Under the pieces are notes generated by a model that was not told where the DNA came from, did no database searches, and saw nothing but the letters and a program-made list of their open reading frames with translations. A stretch of 64,000 nucleotides of DNA from Lachnospiraceae bacterium MD329 (lineage in GTDB: Bacteria; Bacillota; Clostridia; UBA1381). A program made the translations under genes and the position numbers. Below, one piece after another: positions 25,000 to 32,643 of this stretch (position 1 is the first letter of the stretch; each line of letters opens with the position of its first letter). The DNA is taken from positions 39,196-103,195 of the forward strand of contig VIQV01000016.1 in the NCBI GenBank assembly GCA_010206265.1. Reading direction: 5' to 3'.

Positions 25000-25085
25000 A
25001 TTGACAATGTGGTCTTCAGTTTAGTTTATCTGTACTGTTAAGGTATCGGAATTACGCTGGGTCACATTGTGGCTCAGCTTTTTAA
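24991..25085 (+). promoter_or_regulatory. Leucine-responsive attenuator of leuA
   Basis: Three alternative helices can be read. (1) Pause hairpin CTAAGCTGAA (24991-25000) with TTCAGTTTAG (25015-25024). (2) Antiterminator ACAATGTG (25004-25011) with CACATTGT (25063-25070). (3) Terminator GCTGGGTCAC (25056-25065) with GTGGCTCAGC (25069-25078), followed by TTTTT. A ribosome stalled on the Leu codons covers the left arm of helix 1, freeing the antiterminator segment. Helices 2 and 3 share bases and are mutually exclusive. The pairing was done by eye. Confidence 0.85.
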
Positions 25086-25111
25086 TTTGTAACACGAAAG
25101 GGGAATGTATT

Positions 25112-26764
25112 ATGAATTATCAAAAGTATCAGAAAATGTATCATAACGTACCGCTTGAAAGCCGTGACTGGCCTTCAAACGAACTTACAAAAGCGCCTAT
25201 GTGGTGCAGTGTTGACCTTCGCGACGGTAATCAGGCATTGTATTCACCTATGACAACTGATGAAAAAATCGAATTTTTTAAATTTCTTGTAAAGCTTGGC
25301 TTTAAAGAAATTGAGGTTGGCTTTCCTGCTGCGTCACATACGGAATTTGAATTTACACGCCGTCTTATTGATGAAAATATTATTCCTGACGACGTTTCGA
25401 TTCAGGTGCTTACGCAGGCGCGCGAGCATATTATAAAGAAAACAGTTGAGGCTTTAAAGGGAGCGAAAAATGCCATTATACATCTTTACAATTCGACTTC
25501 TACGCTGCAGCGCGATGTTGTTTTCAACAAAAATAAAGAGGAAATCAAACAGCTTGCAGTTGACGGCGCAAAGCTTGTAAAAAGTCTTGTATCGGGTCAG
25601 CTTGACGGAAATATCAGATATGAATATTCACCTGAGAGCTTTACCTGTACTGAGCCCGACTATGCGGCAGAAGTTACAAATGCCGTGCTTGATGTGTTTG
25701 AACCGTCGGCAGACAATAAAGTTATAGTAAATCTGCCTTCAACGATTGAGGTTGCAACGGCGAATGTATATGCCGACCAGATAGAGTATATGTGCAAGCA
25801 CCTTAATAACCGTGAAAATCTTATTATAAGTGTGCACGCGCATAACGACAGAGGTACGGGAGTTGCGTCAAGCGAGCTTGCATTATTGGCAGGCGCAGAC
25901 AGAGTGGAAGGAACGATTTTCGGAAACGGTGAAAGAACCGGTAATACCGATATTATAACTGTTGCTCTGAATATGTTCTGTCAGGGAATTGACCCTGAGC
26001 TTAACATTGACAACATTGACGAAATTATAGAAGTTTTTGAAAAATACAACCGTCTGCCTATTCACCCAAGACACCCATATGCAGGCGAAATGGCATATGT
26101 AGCATTTTCGGGTTCACATCAGGACGCTATTAAAAAGAGTATGGATAAATTCGGTCAAAGCCCGAAGAATAAGTGGGCGAACCCGTATCTGACAATTGAC
26201 CCGACGGATATCGGAAGAAAGTATGAGCCGATTCTGATTAACAGTCAGTCAGGCAAGGGCGGCGTAAGCTATGTAATGGAAAACAAGTACGGATATATTC
26301 TGCCAAAGCCTATGCTTGTTGAATTTGCGGATATTGTAAATCGTTTGTCTGACGAAAAGAAAACAGTGCTGACAAATCACGAAATTCATCAGGCATTCAA
26401 AGATGTGTATGTGAATGTTGCAGAACCGATTAAGACCCGTTTTTACCGTTCGTCGGAGGAGAGTGAAGGAACTGCGCTGTCAGCAACGATAGAATTTGAA
26501 GGTAAGGTATCGTCGATAGAGGGCAGAGGTAACGGACCGCTTGACGCGCTATGTAACGGACTTCGTTCATATCTTAAAGAAGATTTTGAAATATGCAATT
26601 ATACGGAACACGCTCTTGAACGTTCATCAAATTCAAAAGCGGCAACATATATCGCGATAAAGAGAGGCGATAATATGTACTGGGGCGCGGGTGTTGACGC
26701 AAATATCAATACCGCCTCGATTTACGCGCTGATAAGCGCTGTAAACAGAATGTTAAGTAAATAA
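25112..26764 (+). CDS. leuA: 2-Isopropylmalate synthase, long form
   Basis: A 550-residue enzyme that condenses 2-oxoisovalerate with acetyl-CoA, the first committed step of leucine synthesis. The N-terminus (VPLESRDWPSNELTKAPMWCSVDLRDGNQAL) marks the LeuA2 type found in actinobacteria and many clostridia. The catalytic TIM-barrel has DLRDGNQ and the metal-binding HAHNDRGTGVA, and the C-terminal LeuA allosteric domain (from about residue 430) ends near the stop. ATG 25112 follows AAAGGGG. A terminator follows at once, so leuBCD are elsewhere. Control is by the attenuator upstream. Confidence 0.96.
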   Translation: MNYQKYQKMYHNVPLESRDWPSNELTKAPMWCSVDLRDGNQALYSPMTTDEKIEFFKFLVKLGFKEIEVGFPAASHTEFEFTRRLIDENIIPDDVSIQVLTQAREHIIKKTVEALKGAKNAIIHLYNSTSTLQRDVVFNKNKEEIKQLAVDGAKLVKSLVSGQLDGNIRYEYSPESFTCTEPDYAAEVTNAVLDVFEPSADNKVIVNLPSTIEVATANVYADQIEYMCKHLNNRENLIISVHAHNDRGTGVASSELALLAGADRVEGTIFGNGERTGNTDIITVALNMFCQGIDPELNIDNIDEIIEVFEKYNRLPIHPRHPYAGEMAYVAFSGSHQDAIKKSMDKFGQSPKNKWANPYLTIDPTDIGRKYEPILINSQSGKGGVSYVMENKYGYILPKPMLVEFADIVNRLSDEKKTVLTNHEIHQAFKDVYVNVAEPIKTRFYRSSEESEGTALSATIEFEGKVSSIEGRGNGPLDALCNGLRSYLKEDFEICNYTEHALERSSNSKAATYIAIKRGDNMYWGAGVDANINTASIYALISAVNRMLSK

Positions 26765-26769
26765 ACGAA

Positions 26770-26801
26770 GAAACGCATCATTTATGATGCGTTTCATTTT
26801 T
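26770..26801 (+). terminator. Terminator of leuA
   Basis: Stem GAAACGCATCA, loop TTTA, stem TGATGCGTTTC, then ATTTTT. It begins 5 bases after the leuA stop. Confidence 0.85.
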
Positions 26802-26914
26802 GGAATATCTGTTTTGTTTGTGCGACTATCGGAGAATGTGTTTTTATGTTACCGTGCTATGGTTATGGTATTTTCAATCTCATTTTATCACACTCCTTAT
26901 ATGTATTTCCGCGC

Positions 26915-27059
26915 AATAAAAAATGCGTGGACAAGCCACGCATAAAAACGCGGCTTTGGTTTGTTGCTATACATCTTATTCCAAAACAGGTATAAGAACC
27001 AGAGCCTACGTTTTTAACAAACGTACACCTGTTTTGAAAGGTATTTGTGATGTATAGCA
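26915..27059 (-). ncRNA. Small structured RNA gene, copy 1
   Basis: Transcript of about 145 bases from a TATAAT promoter. Helix A pairs GCTATACATC (5' end of the RNA, 27058-27049) with GATGTATAGC (26975-26966). Helix B pairs CAAAACAGGT with ACCTGTTTTG. A small hairpin, TACGTTT/AAACGTA, lies inside it, followed by unpaired GCTCTGGTTCTTAT (27005-26992). After helix A comes AACAAACCAAAGC and a terminator, ATGCGTGG, loop, CCACGCAT, then TTTTTT (ending near 26917). The plan is shared with copy 2 while helix sequences differ. The RNA is not identified. The long closed hairpin loosely recalls 6S RNA, but I cannot show homology. Confidence 0.72.
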
Positions 27060-27065
27060 TTGAAT

Positions 27066-27094
27066 ATTATACCATATAATCTGTGATTTGTAAA
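27066..27094 (-). promoter_or_regulatory. Promoter of small RNA copy 1
   Basis: Minus strand TTTACA (27089-27094), 17-base spacer ending ATTATATGG, TATAAT (27066-27071). The spacer and the 15 bases upstream are almost identical to those of copy 2. Confidence 0.78.
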
Positions 27095-27136
27095 TAAAAA
27101 TATCGGATTATCCGTGGTGCTATGGTATTTCCGCGC

Positions 27137-27295
27137 AATAAAAAATGCGCTGCATAAGCAACGCATAAAAATGCATTGCTCTTTTGTTGCAACACAATTT
27201 CCATTCTATAAATTAGTATGAGAAAACAGAGCGTGCATTTTTGTCAAAACAAAAAAATTCACACTAACTTACAGAACATTATTAAATTGTGTTGC
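27137..27295 (-). ncRNA. Small structured RNA gene, copy 2
   Basis: Transcript of about 159 bases. Helix A pairs GCAACACAATTT (27295-27284) with AAATTGTGTTGC (27200-27189). Helix B pairs GTTCTGTAAGTTAGT with ACTAATTTATAGAAT through three G-U pairs. An inner hairpin TTTTTGT/ACAAAAA is followed by unpaired GCTCTGTTTTCTCAT (27232-27218), nearly the same as in copy 1. Then AACAAAAGAGC and a terminator, ATGCGTTGC, loop TTAT, GCAGCGCAT, TTTTTT. Helix sequences are different from copy 1 but pairing is kept, which argues for a conserved RNA structure rather than chance. Function unknown. Confidence 0.72.
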
Positions 27296-27301
27296 AAAAT
27301 T

Positions 27302-27330
27302 ATTATATCATATAATCTGTAATTTGTAAA
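27302..27330 (-). promoter_or_regulatory. Promoter of small RNA copy 2
   Basis: Minus strand TTTACA (27325-27330), 17-base spacer, TATAAT (27302-27307), starting just after the terminator of the lytic transglycosylase gene. Confidence 0.78.
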
Positions 27331-27337
27331 TAAAAAT

Positions 27338-27366
27338 ATCGGACTATCCTTATCAGACAGTCCGAT
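27338..27366 (-). terminator. Terminator of the lytic transglycosylase gene
   Basis: Minus strand ATCGGACT, 13-base loop, AGTCCGAT, followed by ATTTTTATTT. The T run merges with the upstream part of the copy 2 RNA promoter. Confidence 0.75.
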
Positions 27367-27372
27367 GTTTTT

Positions 27373-28371
27373 TTATTTTGTAATTTCAACAGTTCGTGTA
27401 TCCTGATCCCAGTCTACGTCCACATCAAACGATTCCATAACAAATCTTAAAGGTACCATAGTTCTTCCGCTCTTTAGCATAGCGGGCATTTCGAGAATGA
27501 CTTCTTCTCCGTTTATATATGCCGTATCGCTGTTGATGTAAAGAACCATTTCTTTTGAACCTTTTGTTATAGTAACTTTTTGCTGTTTGCCGTCCCACTT
27601 CACTTTGGCATTAAGCGCCTCGCCGACACCTCGTATCGGCAGAAGAGTATAAGTTTCGCCGTACAGTGTTTCAAGTATCGGGTACTGGTCTTCAAAAGCA
27701 ATAAGTTTGCCGTTCATACGAACTTTTGCGCCGATATAGTCAATATCATTGTGGTAGTAGCGAAGAACGTGTTCGATATATTCCGCGTCGCCGTATTTCT
27801 CATAAGGCCAGTTTGTCGCGTACTGCGCGGCGTTTACGCGTTCCTCCAGCCAGTTGTCGCCGACTGCCTCAATAATTCTGTCAAGAACAGTTTGTCCAAA
27901 GTTATATGACTGAATCATCTTCATATAGTCGCAGTCGTAGCGTATGAGTGATTGCGAAATAAGGTACGCGGCGAACGGAACTGCTTTTTCAGGGTCAAGC
28001 CTGTCCTGAAGTGTCCATCTTTCGCCCGTGGTTGCCTCGCCGAATTCGGCAAAAGTTTTTTCAAGTGTGTATTCGATTTGCATAATGCCCCACGCAGGAT
28101 ATTCACTGCCGTCCTCACGGTAGCTCAGGTTTCTGCCCGAGGATTCCTGCATACAGATTGCGGCGAGCAGGTTGGGGTCAACTCCGTATTGGTCGCCCGC
28201 CTTTTTAAACAGTTTAAAATACGATTTTACTGCTGAGTTTAGTGATGCCGTTCCGATTTCTATGCCATCGGTGCTTGTTCCTTTGTGGTCAGGGATAGCC
28301 CCTGCCGCCAATGCGGTTGCGGAGGAAAGCGAGAGCATCAAAGTAAGTACAGTTGCTATTAGCTTTTTCAT
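27373..28371 (-). CDS. Secreted lytic transglycosylase with copper-amine-oxidase-like domain
   Basis: A 332-residue exported protein predicted to cleave peptidoglycan glycan strands. The signal peptide ends near residue 22 (SSATALA). An SLT domain follows (about residues 45-200), with the catalytic-glutamate motif AAICMQESSGRN (E76), then WGIMQI and a SYNFGQ segment. The C-terminal 110 residues form a copper amine oxidase N-terminal-like domain, seen as LPIRGVGEALNAKVKWDG and MLKSGRTMVPLRFVMESFDVDVDWD. In clostridia this module usually serves as a wall-associated stalk without oxidase activity. Monocistronic, with an inverted repeat just before its ribosome-binding site. Confidence 0.88.
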   Translation of the reverse strand: MKKLIATVLTLMLSLSSATALAAGAIPDHKGTSTDGIEIGTASLNSAVKSYFKLFKKAGDQYGVDPNLLAAICMQESSGRNLSYREDGSEYPAWGIMQIEYTLEKTFAEFGEATTGERWTLQDRLDPEKAVPFAAYLISQSLIRYDCDYMKMIQSYNFGQTVLDRIIEAVGDNWLEERVNAAQYATNWPYEKYGDAEYIEHVLRYYHNDIDYIGAKVRMNGKLIAFEDQYPILETLYGETYTLLPIRGVGEALNAKVKWDGKQQKVTITKGSKEMVLYINSDTAYINGEEVILEMPAMLKSGRTMVPLRFVMESFDVDVDWDQDTRTVEITK

Positions 28372-28387
28372 CTAATTCTCCTTTCCG

Positions 28388-28408
28388 CGGACAAACCGCG
28401 CTTGTCCG
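28388..28408 (-). promoter_or_regulatory. Inverted repeat before the lytic transglycosylase gene
   Basis: CGGACAA, seven-base centre, TTGTCCG, lying about 10 bases upstream of the GGAGAA ribosome-binding site on the minus strand. There is no T run, so it is not a terminator. It could be an operator or a 5' mRNA hairpin that affects translation or stability. Confidence 0.4.
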
Positions 28409-28506
28409 TTGCACAAAGTTATTGGAGCTGTGCATAACTAATTATATACCGTAAAATCTTTTCTGTCAATGTAAAGATATGTGCGAGTATAAAGCTTATG
28501 GAAAAC

Positions 28507-29810
<1,304 letters not shown>

Positions 29811-29837
29811 AAGCTCCTGCGCAGTATAAAAAAACTC

Positions 29838-29866
29838 TTGACAATGGGAAAAATTTGTCGTATAAT
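29838..29866 (+). promoter_or_regulatory. Consensus promoter of the riboswitch-antiporter unit
   Basis: TTGACA (29838-29843), 17-base spacer, TATAAT (29861-29866), both exact. Initiation near 29873 coincides with the start of the riboswitch. Confidence 0.85.
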
Positions 29867-29872
29867 CATTTT

Positions 29873-30000
29873 AGTAGTAAAGGGGAGTAGTTCACGCAGT
29901 ATGCGTTGAATGTACCGTCAGTACGGAGAAATCCCGGTTATTCAGTAAGTAACAAGACCTTTGCCGCATTATTTTGGTGCGGCAGGAGTCTTGTTTTTTT
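29873..30000 (+). promoter_or_regulatory. yybP-ykoY (manganese) riboswitch with terminator
   Basis: The leader shows the yybP-ykoY signature: AAAGGGGAGTAG near 29879, a GTACCGTCAGTAC hairpin, GAGAAATCCCGG, and the 3' strand AAGACCTTTGCC at 29954-29965, whose CCTTT can pair with the initial AAAGG. The expression platform is a terminator formed by CAAGAC...TGCCGCA with TGCGGCA...GTCTTG (29953-29993) and seven T. The CCTTTGCC segment is shared by aptamer and terminator, so metal binding should prevent termination. Known members sense Mn2+ and activate efflux or exchange genes, as expected for the antiporter downstream. Confidence 0.85.
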
Positions 30001-30020
30001 ACGAAAGGAGTATGAAAAAA

Positions 30021-30971
30021 ATGAATTTGGCAGTGTTAATTTTAATGTTGGTGGGAGGCTTTGTCTTGCTTGTAAAAGGAGCGGACTTGTTTGTTGACGG
30101 AGCTTGCGGATTGTCGGAAAAATTGAAAATACCCGCATATCTTGTCGGACTTACAATTGTTGCTTTTGGTACAAGTCTTCCTGAGGCGGCTGTGAGCGTT
30201 ACGGCGTCTGTGCAGGGCAGTAACGCAATTGCAATAGGTAATGTTATTGGCTCAAATATGTTTAATGCGCTTGTTGTACTCGGAGCGAGCGCGCTTATAA
30301 CGCCCGTAATTGTAAAGGACAAGCTGTTAAAGCGTGATTTCCCGTTTTGTCTTATAATATCGCTGTTATTGCTGATACTTATTGTTACATTCGGCGGCGG
30401 TGCTGTGGCATTGACAAGACTTGACGGAATTATACTGCTTGTACTTTTTGCCGTGTTTATGACAGTTTCGATTATAGGCGCAAAAAGAGAGAAAATGCCT
30501 GAACAGACTTCGCAAAAGCTTGAAATGAAACTTTGGAAGTGTTTTGTTCTTATAATTATAGGTATTGCCGGTGTTATCATAGGCGGACAGCTTACAGTAA
30601 ACGGCGCAAAGGGGCTGGCACGAGTTATAGGACTCAGTGAAACTGTAATCGGACTTACGGTAATAGCTATAGGAACGTCGCTGCCTGAGCTTGTAACGTC
30701 AATTGTTGCGGCCCGTAAGGGACAGAATGATATTGCAGTAGGAAATGTTGTCGGTTCAAATGTGTTTAATATATTGTTTATTCTCGGTATGTCCGCGGCA
30801 ATCAGTCCTATTGTTACAGACAGTTACGCTATTATAGATACCTGTGTGCTTATTGCAATAACGCTTGTTACTTTTCTCTTTGCATTGCCAAAGAGAAAAA
30901 TTACTCGTCCTATGGGTGTCATTATGCTGCTTATGTATGTGGGGTATACCGCTTATTTGCTTATACGATAA
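30021..30971 (+). CDS. Calcium/cation antiporter, CaCA (YrbG-like) family
   Basis: A 316-residue membrane exchanger with about ten hydrophobic segments in two related halves. Each half carries an alpha-repeat: VAFGTSLPEAAVSVTAS with GNVIGSNMFNALVVLG, and IAIGTSLPELVTSIVAA with GNVVGSNVFNILFILG. These hold the cation-binding acidic residues of the CaCA superfamily. Control by a manganese riboswitch suggests Mn2+ (or Ca2+) export. ATG 30021 gives a 10-base spacing from AGGAG; the ATG at 30012 would be only one base from it. Monocistronic with a terminator. Confidence 0.92.
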   Translation: MNLAVLILMLVGGFVLLVKGADLFVDGACGLSEKLKIPAYLVGLTIVAFGTSLPEAAVSVTASVQGSNAIAIGNVIGSNMFNALVVLGASALITPVIVKDKLLKRDFPFCLIISLLLLILIVTFGGGAVALTRLDGIILLVLFAVFMTVSIIGAKREKMPEQTSQKLEMKLWKCFVLIIIGIAGVIIGGQLTVNGAKGLARVIGLSETVIGLTVIAIGTSLPELVTSIVAARKGQNDIAVGNVVGSNVFNILFILGMSAAISPIVTDSYAIIDTCVLIAITLVTFLFALPKRKITRPMGVIMLLMYVGYTAYLLIR

Positions 30972-30974
30972 TAA

Positions 30975-31000
30975 AAAAGGACTGCTTTGGCAGTCCTTTT
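30975..31000 (+). terminator. Terminator of the antiporter, GGACTGC type
   Basis: AAAAGGACTGC, loop TTTG, GCAGTCCTTTT. The core stem is identical to the terminators at 1593 and 37972. Confidence 0.85.
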
Positions 31001-31038
31001 AAAGTGTAATAAAATAATTTTGTCATATGGAATTTATA

Positions 31039-31620
31039 TTAAAGCCCAAGAAGGGGCTGTAATTGTTTGCCCTCAAATGCAGCGAGAGCCGCGTCCTGAA
31101 GTTTATCAAAATCTGCTACAAGTGAGCAGGGTTTGTTCTGGCAATCGTCCTGCGCGAAAGGCAGGAAATAAATATTTTTACTGTTTAGCAGTGCGCCGAT
31201 ATTTTTAGCGGCGTTGCCTAAACCGTCGTTTGTAGATACCGCTAACAGTACAGGACGCTGATTTCTAAGATGTGCTTTTACAGCCATAGTAACTGACGTA
31301 TCAGCTATACCGCCTGCAATTTTAGCAAGAGAATTTCCTGTACAGGGCAGAACCACAAGTAAATCAAGCAAGCCTTTAGGACCTATCGGTTCTGCGTCCT
31401 TAACGGTATGTATAATTTCATTGCCTGTCATAGCTGTAACACGCTCTATGAAATCTTTTGCCGCGCCGAAACGTGTATCTGTTTCGTAAGACATTTCACT
31501 CATAATAGGAATCACGTTTGCGCCTGTTTGAGTAAGTGAATTTAATACTCCCAATGCTTTTTTGAAAGTGCAGAAGGAGCCGCACATAGCAAAGCCAATC
31601 GTTTTATTTTCCCAATCCAT
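31039..31620 (-). CDS. dpaB: Dipicolinate synthase subunit B
   Basis: A 193-residue flavoprotein-like subunit (SpoVFB) of dipicolinate synthase, which makes the spore-core chelator dipicolinic acid from a lysine-pathway intermediate in the mother cell. Family text: GFAMCGSFCTFKKAL at the start, VIPIMSE, DLLVVLPCTGNSLAKIAGGIADTSVTMAVKAHLRN and PVLLAVSTNDGLG. It lies 3 bases after dpaA on the minus strand, so the two are one operon, and their presence marks the organism as spore-forming. Confidence 0.95.
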   Translation of the reverse strand: MDWENKTIGFAMCGSFCTFKKALGVLNSLTQTGANVIPIMSEMSYETDTRFGAAKDFIERVTAMTGNEIIHTVKDAEPIGPKGLLDLLVVLPCTGNSLAKIAGGIADTSVTMAVKAHLRNQRPVLLAVSTNDGLGNAAKNIGALLNSKNIYFLPFAQDDCQNKPCSLVADFDKLQDAALAAFEGKQLQPLLGL

Positions 31621-31623
31621 TTT

Positions 31624-32490
31624 TTACACCCCCAATTCTTTTATAATATTCATAATTGTATCTTTGATTATTGCGCCGGAGGAAACAGGAGCGACCTTGC
31701 CGGGAAGCGACAGAGCCCAAATGACCCGTACTCCTAACGCTTTTGCTGCCTCAAAATCTACTCCGCCCGGTTTAGAGGCAAGGTCGATTATAAGCGCGTC
31801 TTTTTTGACGTTAGATAAAATCTCCTCATCAAGAATAAGAGCAGGAATTGTATTAAATATGATGTCAAAATCACCTATTTTATTCTTCAGACAGCAAAGC
31901 TCCAAAGGCTCATATCCGTGACCTTCAATCATTGCAAGGTCGGCGTATTTGCGAGCCTCAACATATGTCTGCGCGCCTAAACCAAACAGCATTTTAGATA
32001 ATATTTTTCCGATTTTTCCGTAACCTAAAACAAGGCTTTTACTACCGTGAATTGTTATTGGTGTTTCCGATATGGCAATCTCAATTGCGCCTTCAGCAGT
32101 CGGTATTGCATTTTTAATCGAAAGCTCTTCGCGTTTGAGATAGTCACGGTAAGCAAGCTGATTTTCTTCAAACGCCTTCTGCAAATTGGGCTGTATCTGT
32201 CCTCCGAAAACTAATGCCGAAGGATTTATTCCGTACAGAAATTCCTCGACAGTCATAGGATTTTTAGCATATGGTGAATTTATAGTCGTGCCGTCAAAGG
32301 TGACGGGGACGGGGAGTATAACAATATCGGCACTCAGCGCAAAATCCTTGTCACGGTCGAATTCAAGCGCGTCAATCCGAATGTCCTTATCGAAGCCGTA
32401 TAAAAAGACGTGGTACCCTTCACGCTTTAAAAGGCGCGCAAGAGTAAGCTGCCTTAAATCTCCGCCTATTACAGCAACGGTTTCAAACAT
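31624..32490 (-). CDS. dpaA: Dipicolinate synthase subunit A
   Basis: A 288-residue NAD(P)-binding subunit (SpoVFA) of dipicolinate synthase. The N-terminal domain begins AVIGGDLRQLTLARLLKREG. A second Rossmann fold contains SKSLVLGYGKIGKILSKMLFGLGA, then IFNTIPALILDEEIL and LIDLASKPGGVDFEAAK. These match SpoVFA over its full length. It is the first gene of dpaA-dpaB, with AAGGAGGA before the ATG. In Bacillus spoVF is sigma-K dependent, and a matching promoter is visible upstream here. The lysine-pathway genes dapG, asd and dapA that follow it in Bacillus are absent. Confidence 0.95.
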   Translation of the reverse strand: MFETVAVIGGDLRQLTLARLLKREGYHVFLYGFDKDIRIDALEFDRDKDFALSADIVILPVPVTFDGTTINSPYAKNPMTVEEFLYGINPSALVFGGQIQPNLQKAFEENQLAYRDYLKREELSIKNAIPTAEGAIEIAISETPITIHGSKSLVLGYGKIGKILSKMLFGLGAQTYVEARKYADLAMIEGHGYEPLELCCLKNKIGDFDIIFNTIPALILDEEILSNVKKDALIIDLASKPGGVDFEAAKALGVRVIWALSLPGKVAPVSSGAIIKDTIMNIIKELGV

Positions 32491-32522
32491 AACGTATCCT
32501 CCTTATTTGGTTTCTTGCTTTA

Positions 32523-32550
32523 TATAATATGAATACATTGTAAATTGTGT
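32523..32550 (-). promoter_or_regulatory. Sigma-K-like promoter of dpaA-dpaB
   Basis: Minus strand AC (32549-32550), 17-base spacer, CATATTATA (32523-32531). This matches the sigma-K pattern AC-N16/17-CATANNNTA, and transcription would start about 25 bases before dpaA. No TTGACA-type box is at the right distance. Confidence 0.55.
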
Positions 32551-32578
32551 TAAAGAAACTGTATCTTAAATAAAACTA

Positions 32579-32607
32579 TGGACAAAACAGTATAGTTCGT
32601 ATATAAT
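32579..32607 (+). promoter_or_regulatory. Promoter of the secreted 662-residue protein gene
   Basis: TGGACA (32579-32584), 17-base spacer, TATAAT (32602-32607), 37 bases before the start codon; divergent from the dpaA promoter. Confidence 0.65.
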
Positions 32608-32643
32608 AAGTTTATTAAGTTTTAATTTTAAAGGGGATTATTT

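Larger units (their letters stand above)
26856..27349 (-). repeat. Tandem diverged duplication of about 240 bases
   Basis: Two head-to-tail units, roughly 26856-27117 and 27118-27349, share their ends: plus-strand GTGCTATGGT, TATTTCCGCGCAATAAAAAA and, at the other end, a segment of about 40 bases containing ATTTGTAAATAAAAATATCGGA. Their centres differ but keep the same base-pairing plan. Each unit holds one small RNA gene on the minus strand. The first has about 40 extra bases near 26868-26903. No ORF of useful length is present in this 600-base gap. Confidence 0.8.

Noticed and set aside
24915..25111. T-box riboswitch before leuA
   Set aside because: No T-box consensus was found, while a leader peptide with four consecutive Leu codons and a full set of alternative helices is present.
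26915..27295. Calling the two small RNAs 6S RNA
   Set aside because: The long closed hairpin and the pair of copies recall 6S RNA of Bacillus, but I could not match conserved 6S sequence or the expected central-bubble features by eye, and the length is on the short side. Left unidentified.
26856..27349. CRISPR array or insertion-sequence ends for the repeated segments
   Set aside because: There are only two units, they are about 240 bases long, diverged internally, and each has its own promoter and terminator. No spacers, no cas genes and no transposase are adjacent.
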